From contig NZ_LHPI01000003.1 of assembly GCF_001274785.1 (NCBI RefSeq), forward strand, positions 186,001 to 250,000: a DNA stretch of 64,000 bases, read 5' to 3'. This document shows positions 1 to 8,463 of this stretch, in pieces. The position numbers were made by a program, and so were the translations under genes. The notes under the pieces are model-generated. The model saw nothing but the letters and a program-made list of their open reading frames with translations, was not told where the DNA came from and did not search any database. Positions within the stretch are counted from its first letter, which is position 1, and each line of letters starts with the position of its first letter. The stretch is from Vibrio hepatarius (lineage in GTDB: Bacteria; Pseudomonadota; Gammaproteobacteria; Enterobacterales; Vibrionaceae).

Positions 1-1
1 A

Positions 2-1972
2 CTGCACCGTTTAATGTTAATATTATCAGGAGTCCCAATAGTATTGGCGCTAGTCGCTGCTATTAAACTTATCTCCACTCATCAACACACAGTTGATGTT
101 GCGCATGAAGATAGTGAAACCATTAAACTAGTACTTTTGTATGATGATTTAGCTCATAATTTAGCAGTAGAACGCGGATTAACGGCCGGTGTTCTTGGCA
201 GTAAAGGCAACCCAAAACAAGTTGAAGCATTGCAAAAGCAGCGCGCAAATACTGATGCAGGCATCACCGCGTTACAGCAATACACCCCTGAGTACTTACT
301 ACCTGCATTCACAAACTCACTCGCCGATGACGTATTTAGTCAGCTTTCACAAATCAAACAAGTTCGAGCTCAAGTCGACAAGTTAGCCCCTCAGATCTCC
401 CCTTTTGCTTATTATTCTAATCTGAACCAACTCAGTATCGATAACGCTTCTCTGCTCACTTCGAACATTGCAAATGAAAGCATTTCTGACCTTGGCCAAG
501 CGCTAATTGCAATTGTCAGAATGAAAGAGCGCGCAGGTCAGGTCCGTGGCGCACTGAATGGCGCGTTTTCTCGCCGCAGCTCAGACATTGGACAATACAC
601 CGCGATAGAACAATATTTGGCTGCTGGTAAGTACGCAGAGCGACAAGCTAAGCAGACACTCACCCCTGAATTTTCAGCACAACTAACCCAAGCCTCGCAA
701 ACCAATACATGGAAAGAGGTTGAAAAGGTTCAACAACTTTACTTAAGTCAAAAAGCCAACCTTGCCTCGCTACAAGGTCCGGAGCCAACCCAATGGTTTG
801 CTGCGGCAACCGAACGCATCAAGCTGATTAACCAAATCCGTAATGGTATTCAGGCTGAAATGTTGGCAATGACCGACCGAGCCGCTTCTTCCGCAGCCAC
901 CCAATCTATGACAATTATCGCTTTATCCGTCAGCCTCGCCGCAATTTTAATCTTCTGCGTCCTAATGTGCGTCAAAAGCTTAAAGAGCCGTGTCGGCGTG
1001 TTGACCTCGATGCTGGCGAATATGTCCAACGACAGAAACCTTAGCATCACATTGCCTTCGTCAGGGCGCGATGAAATGTCGCAAGTTGCGCAGAGCATCA
1101 ATGGCTTAACCATCAGTATCAAACAGCTGCTGAGTAATGTCATGGAGAGTAACGAACACAGTAACTCGCGCCTCGATCAAATCGTAAAAAGCTCCGATGA
1201 CTTGGGGTCAAGTAGCCAAGCGACTGCAGACAAGTGTGGAAATATTGCCGCCGCAATGACCGAGTTGTCTCAATCGAGCTTAGAAATCGCCACGTCATCA
1301 GAGCGCGCTTTGGCGGAAACTGAGCAGATGACGAATCAGGTTCTGAGTTGTCAGAAACAGAGCCAAGCGTCATACGATATTGTGCGTGGTCTTGTTAGCC
1401 AAATTGAACAGACCCAAACGTGTATGCATCAGCTCGAGAAAGACGCGGAAAGCGTCAGCAAGATTGTTGATACGATCAATGGCATCTCTGAACAAACCAA
1501 TCTTTTAGCACTCAACGCAGCTATTGAGGCGGCTCGAGCGGGAGAACACGGCCGAGGTTTTGCGGTGGTATCGTCAGAAGTAAGAGATCTAGCACAGCGC
1601 AGTAAAGACGCAACCGAGCATATTTCTCAGCTGTTGGCTAACATCACCACCAATACCCAAACTGCAGTGAGCAACATGGGTAAAAGCCGCGATGCGACAG
1701 ACTCAACGTTTGAGTCAGTATCGGTTGTAAATAGCAGTGTTTCTGAATTGGAATCGCTAATTGAGACGGTGAACGAGCACATTACGACTATTGCCAACTC
1801 AACAATTGAGCAGTCTAAGGCAAGTGAAGCTGTCGATCAGGATGTCGACGTATTAACGGAAATTGCGCGCAATACCGGCGAATTGGCAGAAAATATGAAT
1901 GATATTGTGTCTAACTATCGCGTTGAAGTGCAAGATGTACAAAATCAACTTCAAGAGTTTAAGTTAGCTTAA
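2..1972 (+). CDS. Methyl-accepting chemotaxis protein with NIT-type sensor domain (5' partial)
   Basis: Inner-membrane chemoreceptor that would signal to CheA/CheW. The frame is open to the left edge, with codons for L-H-R-L before the first in-window Met at 14, and the first transmembrane helix is already under way, so the true start is probably outside the window. From the Met at 14: a periplasmic region of about residues 25-295 resembling the nitrate/nitrite-sensing NIT fold (AVERGLTAG near residue 51), a second membrane helix about 298-321, a HAMP-like linker, and an MCP signalling domain with the conserved hairpin tip near residues 486-530 ([19 protein letters not shown]). No C-terminal CheR/CheB-tethering pentapeptide is evident. 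The ligand is inferred only from the NIT-like fold. It ends at a terminator shared with the convergent gene. Confidence 0.9.
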   Translation: MHRLMLILSGVPIVLALVAAIKLISTHQHTVDVAHEDSETIKLVLLYDDLAHNLAVERGLTAGVLGSKGNPKQVEALQKQRANTDAGITALQQYTPEYLLPAFTNSLADDVFSQLSQIKQVRAQVDKLAPQISPFAYYSNLNQLSIDNASLLTSNIANESISDLGQALIAIVRMKERAGQVRGALNGAFSRRSSDIGQYTAIEQYLAAGKYAERQAKQTLTPEFSAQLTQASQTNTWKEVEKVQQLYLSQKANLASLQGPEPTQWFAAATERIKLINQIRNGIQAEMLAMTDRAASSAATQSMTIIALSVSLAAILIFCVLMCVKSLKSRVGVLTSMLANMSNDRNLSITLPSSGRDEMSQVAQSINGLTISIKQLLSNVMESNEHSNSRLDQIVKSSDDLGSSSQATADKCGNIAAAMTELSQSSLEIATSSERALAETEQMTNQVLSCQKQSQASYDIVRGLVSQIEQTQTCMHQLEKDAESVSKIVDTINGISEQTNLLALNAAIEAARAGEHGRGFAVVSSEVRDLAQRSKDATEHISQLLANITTNTQTAVSNMGKSRDATDSTFESVSVVNSSVSELESLIETVNEHITTIANSTIEQSKASEAVDQDVDVLTEIARNTGELAENMNDIVSNYRVEVQDVQNQLQEFKLA

Positions 1973-2001
1973 GCAATGTAATAACAAGTTATTTATGTGA
2001 A

Positions 2002-2031
2002 AAAAATGCCAGTCTTACGACTGGCATTTTT
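2002..2031. terminator. Bidirectional rho-independent terminator
   Basis: A 13-bp inverted repeat with core GCCAGTC/GACTGGC and a TTAC loop, flanked by A-runs on the left and T-runs on the right. It lies between the convergent chemoreceptor and matrix-protein genes and can serve both. Confidence 0.9.
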
Positions 2032-2037
2032 AATCAA

Positions 2038-4581
2038 TTAGTCCATGTGGAACTGAATGGCATCGACATACGCACCTGAAGACCAAACCGAGATTGCCGC
2101 TATTTCGTCATCCTCTGACAGTGTAACTGTCTCTGTTTTCAGGTTGTACGAGTACTTCTTATAACCATAAGAAAGAACTGTACCATTGTGGTAAGTGAAT
2201 TTTAACTTCACGATGTGGTTGCTACCCCAGTAATAAGTACCTGATGTTACTTCGATTGAAGCCACTTGGTCCAAATCAACTGGCGTACGTAAACCACCAC
2301 CGTTCCCACCAACCATATTGTGGTAGTCAGCGCCCATAGCATCGATAATCCAACCAGAACGAATGAACAAGTCATCGTCCAACTCTACTTTCACTGAGTT
2401 ACCTGAAGGAAAACCAAAAATACCAGAGCTCTTACCTTCGTCTTTGGCTAAAGTACTTGAACGGTAAGTATTGTGCGTCGACCAACTTGGCTTGTATTCT
2501 TCCGGAATCGTACCGTCTTGGTTGATATTACTCTGGTTAAATGAGTGTTGGTTCCAAATACGGGTCGCATTCTTCCATGGTTTGTCTGCATTTGCTGAGT
2601 TGTACACGTACACACCACGGTTGTATGAGTAACGAGAGTCATAGTCGTTAGCGACAACAATAAGCTCTGCATCATCATCGCCGGCTAAATCCACAACCAT
2701 CGGGATTTCCCATAGCGAGCCTGTCGTGTTTTTAATCGACGCTAATACTAAACCACTGCGACCATCAAGAATACGCACTCGGTTCTGGTCCTGAATAATG
2801 ACTTCATCAATACCGTCAGCATCAAAGTCGTACGCCGATACACCAATCTTACCACTGGTAATATCATCATTTGCTACAGACCAAGCTAACTTGCCATCAA
2901 CGTCATACATGTCTACTGCATTGTAGCCAGCATAAACGATACCAGTGTTGTTAACGGCTTGCTGAGACGACAACTCAAATTGAATCGCTTCAACTAACCA
3001 ACCATTTGACCATACATTGACTGCACTGATCTTTTTGCCTTCTGGTACAACAAAGTAATCCGTACTCTGCCAGTAAGATGAGTTTTTAGAACCGAACATC
3101 ACTGACGAACCATCTTTCATAAAAAACTTCATCGCCAATAGATGCTTACCACCCCAATAATATGCACCCGACGTAATCGCAATCTTTTCTACTTTGGTCA
3201 GATCAACGGGAGCATTAGTGTGGCCACCTTCGCCGCCAAAGAGGTTTTGTGACGTTGTACCAACAGCATCAATCGCAAGACCAGAGTTCACGTATAGTAG
3301 ATTGTTATCTTCTACAGTTAGGTTTTCATCTTCGCCATATTCGTAACCAAATAACTTCGATTTTTCTACAGTGACTTTTGCTTTTTCGCCCAAGAAGTTT
3401 GAAATAGCTTGAACACCACCACCAGGGTTGCTGATATTGGTCACCGTCCACTTGGTTGTGCCATCGTGTTCAAGTACTGAGAATGAACTGTTCTGCGCAG
3501 TAGCGTAAGTTGCAGGTGTAGAAACGACAAGCTCTGGTTGAGCATCATCGTCTAAATTCGCCACCGAAGAGAACCAAACGCGATCGTTTGACTGGTAGGT
3601 CCATAATGCAGAACCATCTGTATCGAACATCGTCTTAGCGGCAAAAACTTCTTGTTCGCCATCACTATCAATATCAAGTGCAATCGGTGCAGACGCCCAA
3701 GTATAGTTGTATACCAGCATTCCTGTGTCGTAGTTATACACACCGTCTGGCGCAATAATTTCAATTGAGCCATCGTTATTTAAATCAGCAATAGAGAACT
3801 GACCAACGGTAGACCAACCTTGGGTAAACTTATCAATTTTCTTTTTGATATTTCCTTTGTGGTCAAGAACGCTGTAGAAATCGTCTTCAAGCTTGCTCGT
3901 AACTATTTCAACGATGCCATCACCATCTAAATCAGCCGCTGCTACTGAGTAACGCGCATCAGCGATTATGCCGCCATTTGCGTAATTCCAAAGCTCTGAA
4001 CCGTCGACACCACTTAGCGCACGAACCAAGGCACCATCTTTATATTTGTTGTCTTCAAAGGTAACAACGATAATATCCGCTACATCTTGGTTGTTAATCT
4101 GTCCATCATTATTATCATCGTTCAGTTGTACAACAACTGGCGAAACCATTACTTGGTCAAACTCAGGCATAAAGTCACTGCCTTGCCAAGACCAAGTTAA
4201 TTTAGGCTCAATCGCTTGTTCTTTCGCTACTACGCGCATCGACTTAGGAGCCGAGAAATCTAAGAACTGGCCGTTGTAAGCTTTTACCGACTCAAGCTCT
4301 TGGTTTGGTGTGTAACCCGTAAAAACAGCTAAATGATTGTAAGATAGGTTATCCCAATCGCTTAGCATGACACCCGTACCCGGTGCAGCTAAAACGTCGA
4401 CTTCGTGTTTGTAGATAAACGATGGTAGTGAGTAGCCAGAACGTTCACCCACTTTTAAACAATATTTTTCACCTGTTTCAAGACTAATAATACAACCTTC
4501 TCCTTCGGCAACGGATGCCAAAGCAGGCAATACATTCAAAGACATTAACGCTGCGGTTAATGTAATAAGCTTGCGCTCCAT
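2038..4581 (-). CDS. RbmC/Bap1-like secreted protein: beta-propeller with two beta-prism (jacalin-like) domains
   Basis: Likely secreted biofilm-matrix or host-glycan-binding protein of 847 aa. Residues 1-22 form a signal peptide. Residues about 28-110 include a paired-cysteine segment (C30, C41) that may be a beta/gamma-crystallin-like module. Residues about 130-400 and 545-715 carry FG-GAP/VCBS blades with Asp-rich calcium loops (DLDGDGIVE at 217, DLNNDGSIE at 266, DIDSDGEQE at 303, DFDADGIDE at 585). A beta-prism at about 401-538 interrupts the propeller and a second occupies about 725-847; both share the motif TSGxYYWG and end in an AIQF strand. A prism inserted in the propeller plus a C-terminal prism is the layout I recall for V. 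cholerae RbmC; Bap1 has one prism. The protein seems to lack RbmC's full tandem N-terminal modules. No vps/rbm genes are nearby. The family call is by architecture, not alignment. Confidence 0.8.
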   Translation of the reverse strand: MERKLITLTAALMSLNVLPALASVAEGEGCIISLETGEKYCLKVGERSGYSLPSFIYKHEVDVLAAPGTGVMLSDWDNLSYNHLAVFTGYTPNQELESVKAYNGQFLDFSAPKSMRVVAKEQAIEPKLTWSWQGSDFMPEFDQVMVSPVVVQLNDDNNDGQINNQDVADIIVVTFEDNKYKDGALVRALSGVDGSELWNYANGGIIADARYSVAAADLDGDGIVEIVTSKLEDDFYSVLDHKGNIKKKIDKFTQGWSTVGQFSIADLNNDGSIEIIAPDGVYNYDTGMLVYNYTWASAPIALDIDSDGEQEVFAAKTMFDTDGSALWTYQSNDRVWFSSVANLDDDAQPELVVSTPATYATAQNSSFSVLEHDGTTKWTVTNISNPGGGVQAISNFLGEKAKVTVEKSKLFGYEYGEDENLTVEDNNLLYVNSGLAIDAVGTTSQNLFGGEGGHTNAPVDLTKVEKIAITSGAYYWGGKHLLAMKFFMKDGSSVMFGSKNSSYWQSTDYFVVPEGKKISAVNVWSNGWLVEAIQFELSSQQAVNNTGIVYAGYNAVDMYDVDGKLAWSVANDDITSGKIGVSAYDFDADGIDEVIIQDQNRVRILDGRSGLVLASIKNTTGSLWEIPMVVDLAGDDDAELIVVANDYDSRYSYNRGVYVYNSANADKPWKNATRIWNQHSFNQSNINQDGTIPEEYKPSWSTHNTYRSSTLAKDEGKSSGIFGFPSGNSVKVELDDDLFIRSGWIIDAMGADYHNMVGGNGGGLRTPVDLDQVASIEVTSGTYYWGSNHIVKLKFTYHNGTVLSYGYKKYSYNLKTETVTLSEDDEIAAISVWSSGAYVDAIQFHMD

Positions 4582-4908
4582 TAGGATTTCCCTTTAATGT
4601 TTATTAGAGCTGCAAATATCAGACTACACGCGAACAAGTTCAACCGTTATTAATAAAATTATTGGCGCAATAATGAGACATCTCATTCTTGAAACAGAGT
4701 GTTAGCTTTAGAGTTGAATTATTTATTGTCTGAGTCACAAATATAGAAAAATGCCGAATTAAATTCAGAGAAAAGAAATAAATATGAAACAGAAATAACG
4801 GCTATTTAATTCGACGAGAAAAATTTCACAAATATATTAGTTAAGGTGAGATATAAATCGAGGGAATAAACCTAATACTGGCCAAGGCTCAAGGCGTTTA
4901 AAGGTATT
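4582..4908. other. Intergenic region upstream of the RbmC-like gene
   Basis: AT-rich stretch between two minus-strand genes with no convincing ORF. It should hold the promoter of the RbmC-like gene and contains the 16-bp palindrome listed separately. No terminator with a clear T-run was seen for the gene ending at 4909. Confidence 0.6.
4672..4687. promoter_or_regulatory. Perfect palindrome upstream of RbmC-like gene
   Basis: AATGAGA-CA-TCTCATT, two 7-bp arms around a 2-bp centre, about 90-105 bp upstream of the start codon at 4581. The length and symmetry fit a dimeric regulator site. It does not match the VpsT or VpsR boxes as I remember them. The binding protein is unknown. Confidence 0.35.
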
Positions 4909-5517
4909 CTAGCGCAAGGACAGCGAGATTCTTACGAAATCACCATCTTCAAACTCTACTTTATGCTCAAAGATTGAAGACGAGTAAACGCTGCGAATAA
5001 ACGCACTTTTTTCGCCATGTGTACCACGAAACAACATTGAAATGTCGCTCACAAGACGATTTCGATTATCGAAGTGCGCGTTAAGATCGTTCGATAACAC
5101 ACACAGCAAGCAGCCTTTAGGGTTGAAGTTAAGGTCAACCTTCTCCGGACTCGAAACTAACACCGTTGTATTCAGCTCTTTTTCAATCATGTTGATTAAC
5201 AGCAGAAAGCTATCTAGATGCGGCAGCTCATCACCACGCAGTGGCGTGAGTAAGTTACCCAACATCGCTTCCATATCAAGACTCTGCGAGCGCGCATGAG
5301 TGACCAGAGAGCGGATCTTCTTTTTAAAAGGCTTATATTTTTTGCTGTTGGCTGATTTGTTCAGCCACGCGGAAAGAATGTCGTTGATTTCACCACGAGT
5401 TTTGCGGCTAATCGACTTGGCACTGTGATTAGTACGCAGGTGCAGCAGTGCATGGAGCGCTAGGTCCGATAGCAAAGGTTCAAATTCAGGTTTTATCTTG
5501 GTATGGATACTGCGCAT
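4909..5517 (-). CDS. Uncharacterised protein, possibly DUF2913-like
   Basis: A 202-aa protein with no signal peptide and no membrane helix, so probably cytoplasmic. The N-terminal half is basic and helical (KKYKPFKKKIRSL near residues 60-72). The C-terminal half ends in alternating beta-like stretches, including LVSDISMLFRG. It weakly recalls the DUF2913 family of vibrios and relatives, but I would not rely on that without a profile search. It is transcribed alone: the RbmC-like gene lies 327 bp downstream on the same strand and a LysR gene ends 179 bp upstream. No function can be inferred. Confidence 0.6.
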   Translation of the reverse strand: MRSIHTKIKPEFEPLLSDLALHALLHLRTNHSAKSISRKTRGEINDILSAWLNKSANSKKYKPFKKKIRSLVTHARSQSLDMEAMLGNLLTPLRGDELPHLDSFLLLINMIEKELNTTVLVSSPEKVDLNFNPKGCLLCVLSNDLNAHFDNRNRLVSDISMLFRGTHGEKSAFIRSVYSSSIFEHKVEFEDGDFVRISLSLR

Positions 5518-5696
5518 GGTGCCTTAGACGTATAGTGCTCGACGAGAACTGACACGTTCGCTGACGGTCAGGGAGCGACATGCTACCGAAAAGCATTGCG
5601 TATGTACAGTTCAAACGTTAAGCAAAACCAATACCAAGTTAGAATAACTCATCAAAGAATCACTTTTATTTAAACGAATAGTAACGATTGCAATGA

Positions 5697-6578
5697 CTAC
5701 TGCTTAAATATTTCCGCGACAAATTCTTTGAAATATTGAATTTTACGCACTGATTTGGCACCGACTGGATAAAGAAACGAGATTGGCGCATTGTCGTTGC
5801 ACAAACTGCCCGGCATCACTTCCACCAATGAACCATTAGCAAGCTCATCTTCAATCGCCAGATAAGATTTGATCGCCAAGCCACTCCCGTGTACAGCACC
5901 TTCCGTTAGCATGTCTGAGCTCGAAACAATCAACTTCTTTGCCATTTGGATTGAGTGATTGCTCTTGTTACCACATTTCACCGACAATTTTGTTTGCCAA
6001 GGTAAGCACACCCAAGATGCTTGCTGCAGTTTTGCTAGCGAATCAATTACACCTTCACGCGCGATATAATCCGGCGAAGCACAGATCACTCGTTTGTTCT
6101 CTGCTAGCTTATAGCCAACCATCGAGCTGTCCGTGAGTTCGCCGACACGAATCGCGCAATCCGTCATCTCTTCGGCCAAAGGTACAAAACGGTCGGTCAC
6201 ATTAAATTCGAGTGTCAGCTCTGGGTGAGCATCTTTAAACTGATACAAACGCGGCATGATGAACTGTTTCAGCACCCAAGGTGACATCGTCACTCTCAGG
6301 TGGCCTCTTAGTTGCGTTGAACGTCCGCTGATCGCGCACTCAGCTTCTTGCAGATCTTCGAGGATGGACTCGATTCGCTCCAAAAATCGGGCACCTTCAT
6401 CGCTGAGTTTCAATGAACGATTGCTACGGTGGAACAACGCCACTTTCAAAGACTGTTCGATTTTGGCTAAGCGATGACTGGTTGTCGCTACCGAGATTCC
6501 GAGCACCCGCGCGGCTGGTGAGATACCACCGTGCTTCGCTACGGCAACAAAAGTTTCTAGATCACTAACACTATACAT
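5697..6578 (-). CDS. LysR-family transcriptional regulator (divergent from GST genes)
   Basis: A 293-aa LysR-type regulator. Residues 1-60 form the winged helix-turn-helix (SPAARVLGISVATTSHRLAKIE), followed by a linker helix and a periplasmic-binding-protein-like effector domain from about residue 90 to the end. It starts 113 bp from the divergent yghU-like gene and the shared region contains a T-N11-A palindrome, the usual arrangement for a LysR protein controlling its neighbour. It probably regulates the two downstream glutathione transferase genes and itself. The effector is unknown; an electrophile or oxidised thiol is a guess from the target enzymes. Confidence 0.9.
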   Translation of the reverse strand: MYSVSDLETFVAVAKHGGISPAARVLGISVATTSHRLAKIEQSLKVALFHRSNRSLKLSDEGARFLERIESILEDLQEAECAISGRSTQLRGHLRVTMSPWVLKQFIMPRLYQFKDAHPELTLEFNVTDRFVPLAEEMTDCAIRVGELTDSSMVGYKLAENKRVICASPDYIAREGVIDSLAKLQQASWVCLPWQTKLSVKCGNKSNHSIQMAKKLIVSSSDMLTEGAVHGSGLAIKSYLAIEDELANGSLVEVMPGSLCNDNAPISFLYPVGAKSVRKIQYFKEFVAEIFKQ

Positions 6579-6628
6579 TTCGAAATTTTAGAAAGCTGCT
6601 TTCATTTATTAGTCATATTATCCAATAA

Positions 6629-6644
6629 ATTCTAACAATAGAAT
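6629..6644. promoter_or_regulatory. Putative LysR operator in the lysR-yghU intergenic region
   Basis: ATTCTA-ACAA-TAGAAT is a perfect 6-bp inverted repeat with a 4-nt spacer and contains the T-N11-A signature of LysR sites. It lies about 48 bp upstream of the yghU-like start codon, within the 113-bp divergent promoter region. Confidence 0.5.
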
Positions 6645-6691
6645 GTTTGTTATTCGTTAATCAAACTTGGATAACACCTCTAGGAGTTCGA

Positions 6692-7525
6692 ATGGACAAG
6701 ACTGAGTACCACCCACCCAAAGTCTGGACATGGGATGCTGAATCTGGTGGAGAGTGGGCAAAGATCAATCGCCCAACCGCCGGAGCACGTTACGAGTCCA
6801 CCTTGCCGACGGGCCAACATGCCTTAAGGCTCTACTCTTTGGCGACGCCCAACGGCCAGAAAGTCACCATCATGTTAGAAGAATTGCTAGAGCTAGGTAT
6901 CGAAGCTGCCGAATACGATGCATACATGATTAAGATTGGGGATGGAGAACAGTTTTCCTCTGGCTTTACTGAATTGAACCCCAACTCAAAAATACCTGCA
7001 TTGTTTGACACTAAGAATAACGTTCGCGTGTTTGAGTCAGGCTCTATCCTATTGTATTTAGCTGAGCAATTCGGTGCATTTTTACCAAGCGATGTCGCCA
7101 AGCGAGCAGAAACACTCAACTGGTTATTCTGGTTACAAGGCTCTGCACCTTACCTTGGCGGTGGCTTTGGACACTTTTATTACTACGCTCCAGAAAAGTT
7201 CCAGTACCCCATTAACCGCTTCACGATGGAAGTAAAAAGACAGCTTGATGTCCTGGATAAAGAGCTTGGCAAAAATCGCTACTTAGGCGGCGATGAGTAC
7301 ACCATCGCAGACATTGCGACGTGGCCTTGGTACGGCAACCTTGTACGTGGCTTACAGTATGACGCTGGCGAGTTTTTACAGGTTGACCAATACAAAAACG
7401 TTCAAAGATGGGCAGATGAAATCTCTAATCGTCCTGCTGTTCAACGAGGCCGACGCGTCAATCGTAACTGGGGACCTGAAGAAGAACAGCTCCCAGAGCG
7501 CCATAGCCGCGCAGACTTTGATTAA
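6692..7525 (+). CDS. yghU: YghU-type glutathione S-transferase / disulfide reductase
   Basis: A 277-aa cytosolic glutathione transferase closely resembling E. coli YghU over its whole length by memory (VWTWD near the N-terminus, TPNGQKVTIMLEELL, IGDGEQFSSGF, GGGFGHFYYYAPEKF, and a C-terminal ERH). YghU has little classical transferase activity, binds two glutathiones and reduces disulfides. The thioredoxin-like GST-N domain spans about residues 47-130, followed by the helical GST-C domain. I chose the ATG at 6692 rather than an upstream in-frame Met at 6647, because TAGGAG lies 5 nt before it and the protein then begins like YghU. It is followed after 49 bp by a second GST, probably co-transcribed, under the divergent LysR regulator. 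Confidence 0.93.
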   Translation: MDKTEYHPPKVWTWDAESGGEWAKINRPTAGARYESTLPTGQHALRLYSLATPNGQKVTIMLEELLELGIEAAEYDAYMIKIGDGEQFSSGFTELNPNSKIPALFDTKNNVRVFESGSILLYLAEQFGAFLPSDVAKRAETLNWLFWLQGSAPYLGGGFGHFYYYAPEKFQYPINRFTMEVKRQLDVLDKELGKNRYLGGDEYTIADIATWPWYGNLVRGLQYDAGEFLQVDQYKNVQRWADEISNRPAVQRGRRVNRNWGPEEEQLPERHSRADFD

Positions 7526-7574
7526 CTACGACTCAATTTATTACTGATATATCCCAAATAACGAGAAATAACAT

Positions 7575-8252
7575 ATGCTTAAGTTTTACTACCACCCAAC
7601 ACCAAATCCAATGAAAGTGGCTTTATTCTTAGCCGAAGCTGGTATTCCGTTTGAACTGGTACCAGTAGACACGCTGAAAGGCGAGCAGCACAGCGCAGAG
7701 TTTCGTCAGGTAAACCCGAACGGTAAGCTGCCTGCTATCGACGACAACGGCACCACTGTATTTGATTCAACGGCTATCCTGCTCTACCTAGCGGAAAAGC
7801 ATCAAACTTTGCTAGGTCAACCGCAAGATAAAGCTCAGTTACTATCATGGTTGATGTTCATCGGCACAGGGTTAGGTCCATTTTCTGGTCAGTCGGTACA
7901 CTTCCATTACGCAGCGCCAGAATCACTAGACTACGCTAAGAACCGTTACATGCGTGAAACAGAGCGTCATTACTCGGTGCTAGACCAACATTTAGCTGGT
8001 AAAAATTACATTGTTGGTGATGAGCTAACAATTGCAGACATCTCTGCGTGGGGCTGGATTGATAAAGTCGAACGCGTACTAGGCGAAGGACGTTTGAGCG
8101 AATACCCGAACATCAAGGCTTGGTTTGAACATATTAACGCTCGCCCTGCGGTAGAAGTCGCTCGTTCATTTGGCAGCGATCATGAGTTTAAGAGCACCAT
8201 GGATGACGAAGCGAAAAAAGCATTGTTCCCTTCGAACGCAAATCTAGCGTAA
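7575..8252 (+). CDS. Glutathione S-transferase
   Basis: A 225-aa GST with an N-terminal thioredoxin-like domain (residues 1-80, HPTPNPMKVALFLAEAG, then NPNGKLPAI and the glutathione-binding DSTAILLYLAE) and a C-terminal helical domain (about 90-205, with the N-capping motif TIADISAWGW). The TPN segment in place of a catalytic Tyr or Ser recalls nu-class YfcG/YghU enzymes with disulfide-bond reductase activity. It lies 49 bp downstream of the yghU-like gene on the same strand and is followed by a hairpin, so the two probably form an operon. Substrate unknown. Confidence 0.9.
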   Translation: MLKFYYHPTPNPMKVALFLAEAGIPFELVPVDTLKGEQHSAEFRQVNPNGKLPAIDDNGTTVFDSTAILLYLAEKHQTLLGQPQDKAQLLSWLMFIGTGLGPFSGQSVHFHYAAPESLDYAKNRYMRETERHYSVLDQHLAGKNYIVGDELTIADISAWGWIDKVERVLGEGRLSEYPNIKAWFEHINARPAVEVARSFGSDHEFKSTMDDEAKKALFPSNANLA

Positions 8253-8270
8253 GGCGCAAATCGACTCATC

Positions 8271-8307
8271 AATATCATCTGGCTGGCGGTGCTAGCCAGA
8301 TGATATT
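8271..8307 (+). terminator. Hairpin downstream of the GST pair
   Basis: A 14-bp perfect inverted repeat (AATATCATCTGGCT and its complement) with a 9-nt loop, 18 bp after the second GST stop. The T-run after it is short, so termination may be partial. Confidence 0.6.
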
Positions 8308-8463
8308 TAATCAGGGACAACTCTGCTGAAAATACATACGAACATATAAGCTCAACTGAATCGAAATTATCAAAAAACACACAGACGTTTAGACGTCTAT
8401 ATTGACATCTCTTCGACGTGCCAGTAGTCTTCTCCCCTCTTTATTGTCAAGATTGTCGTTTAA

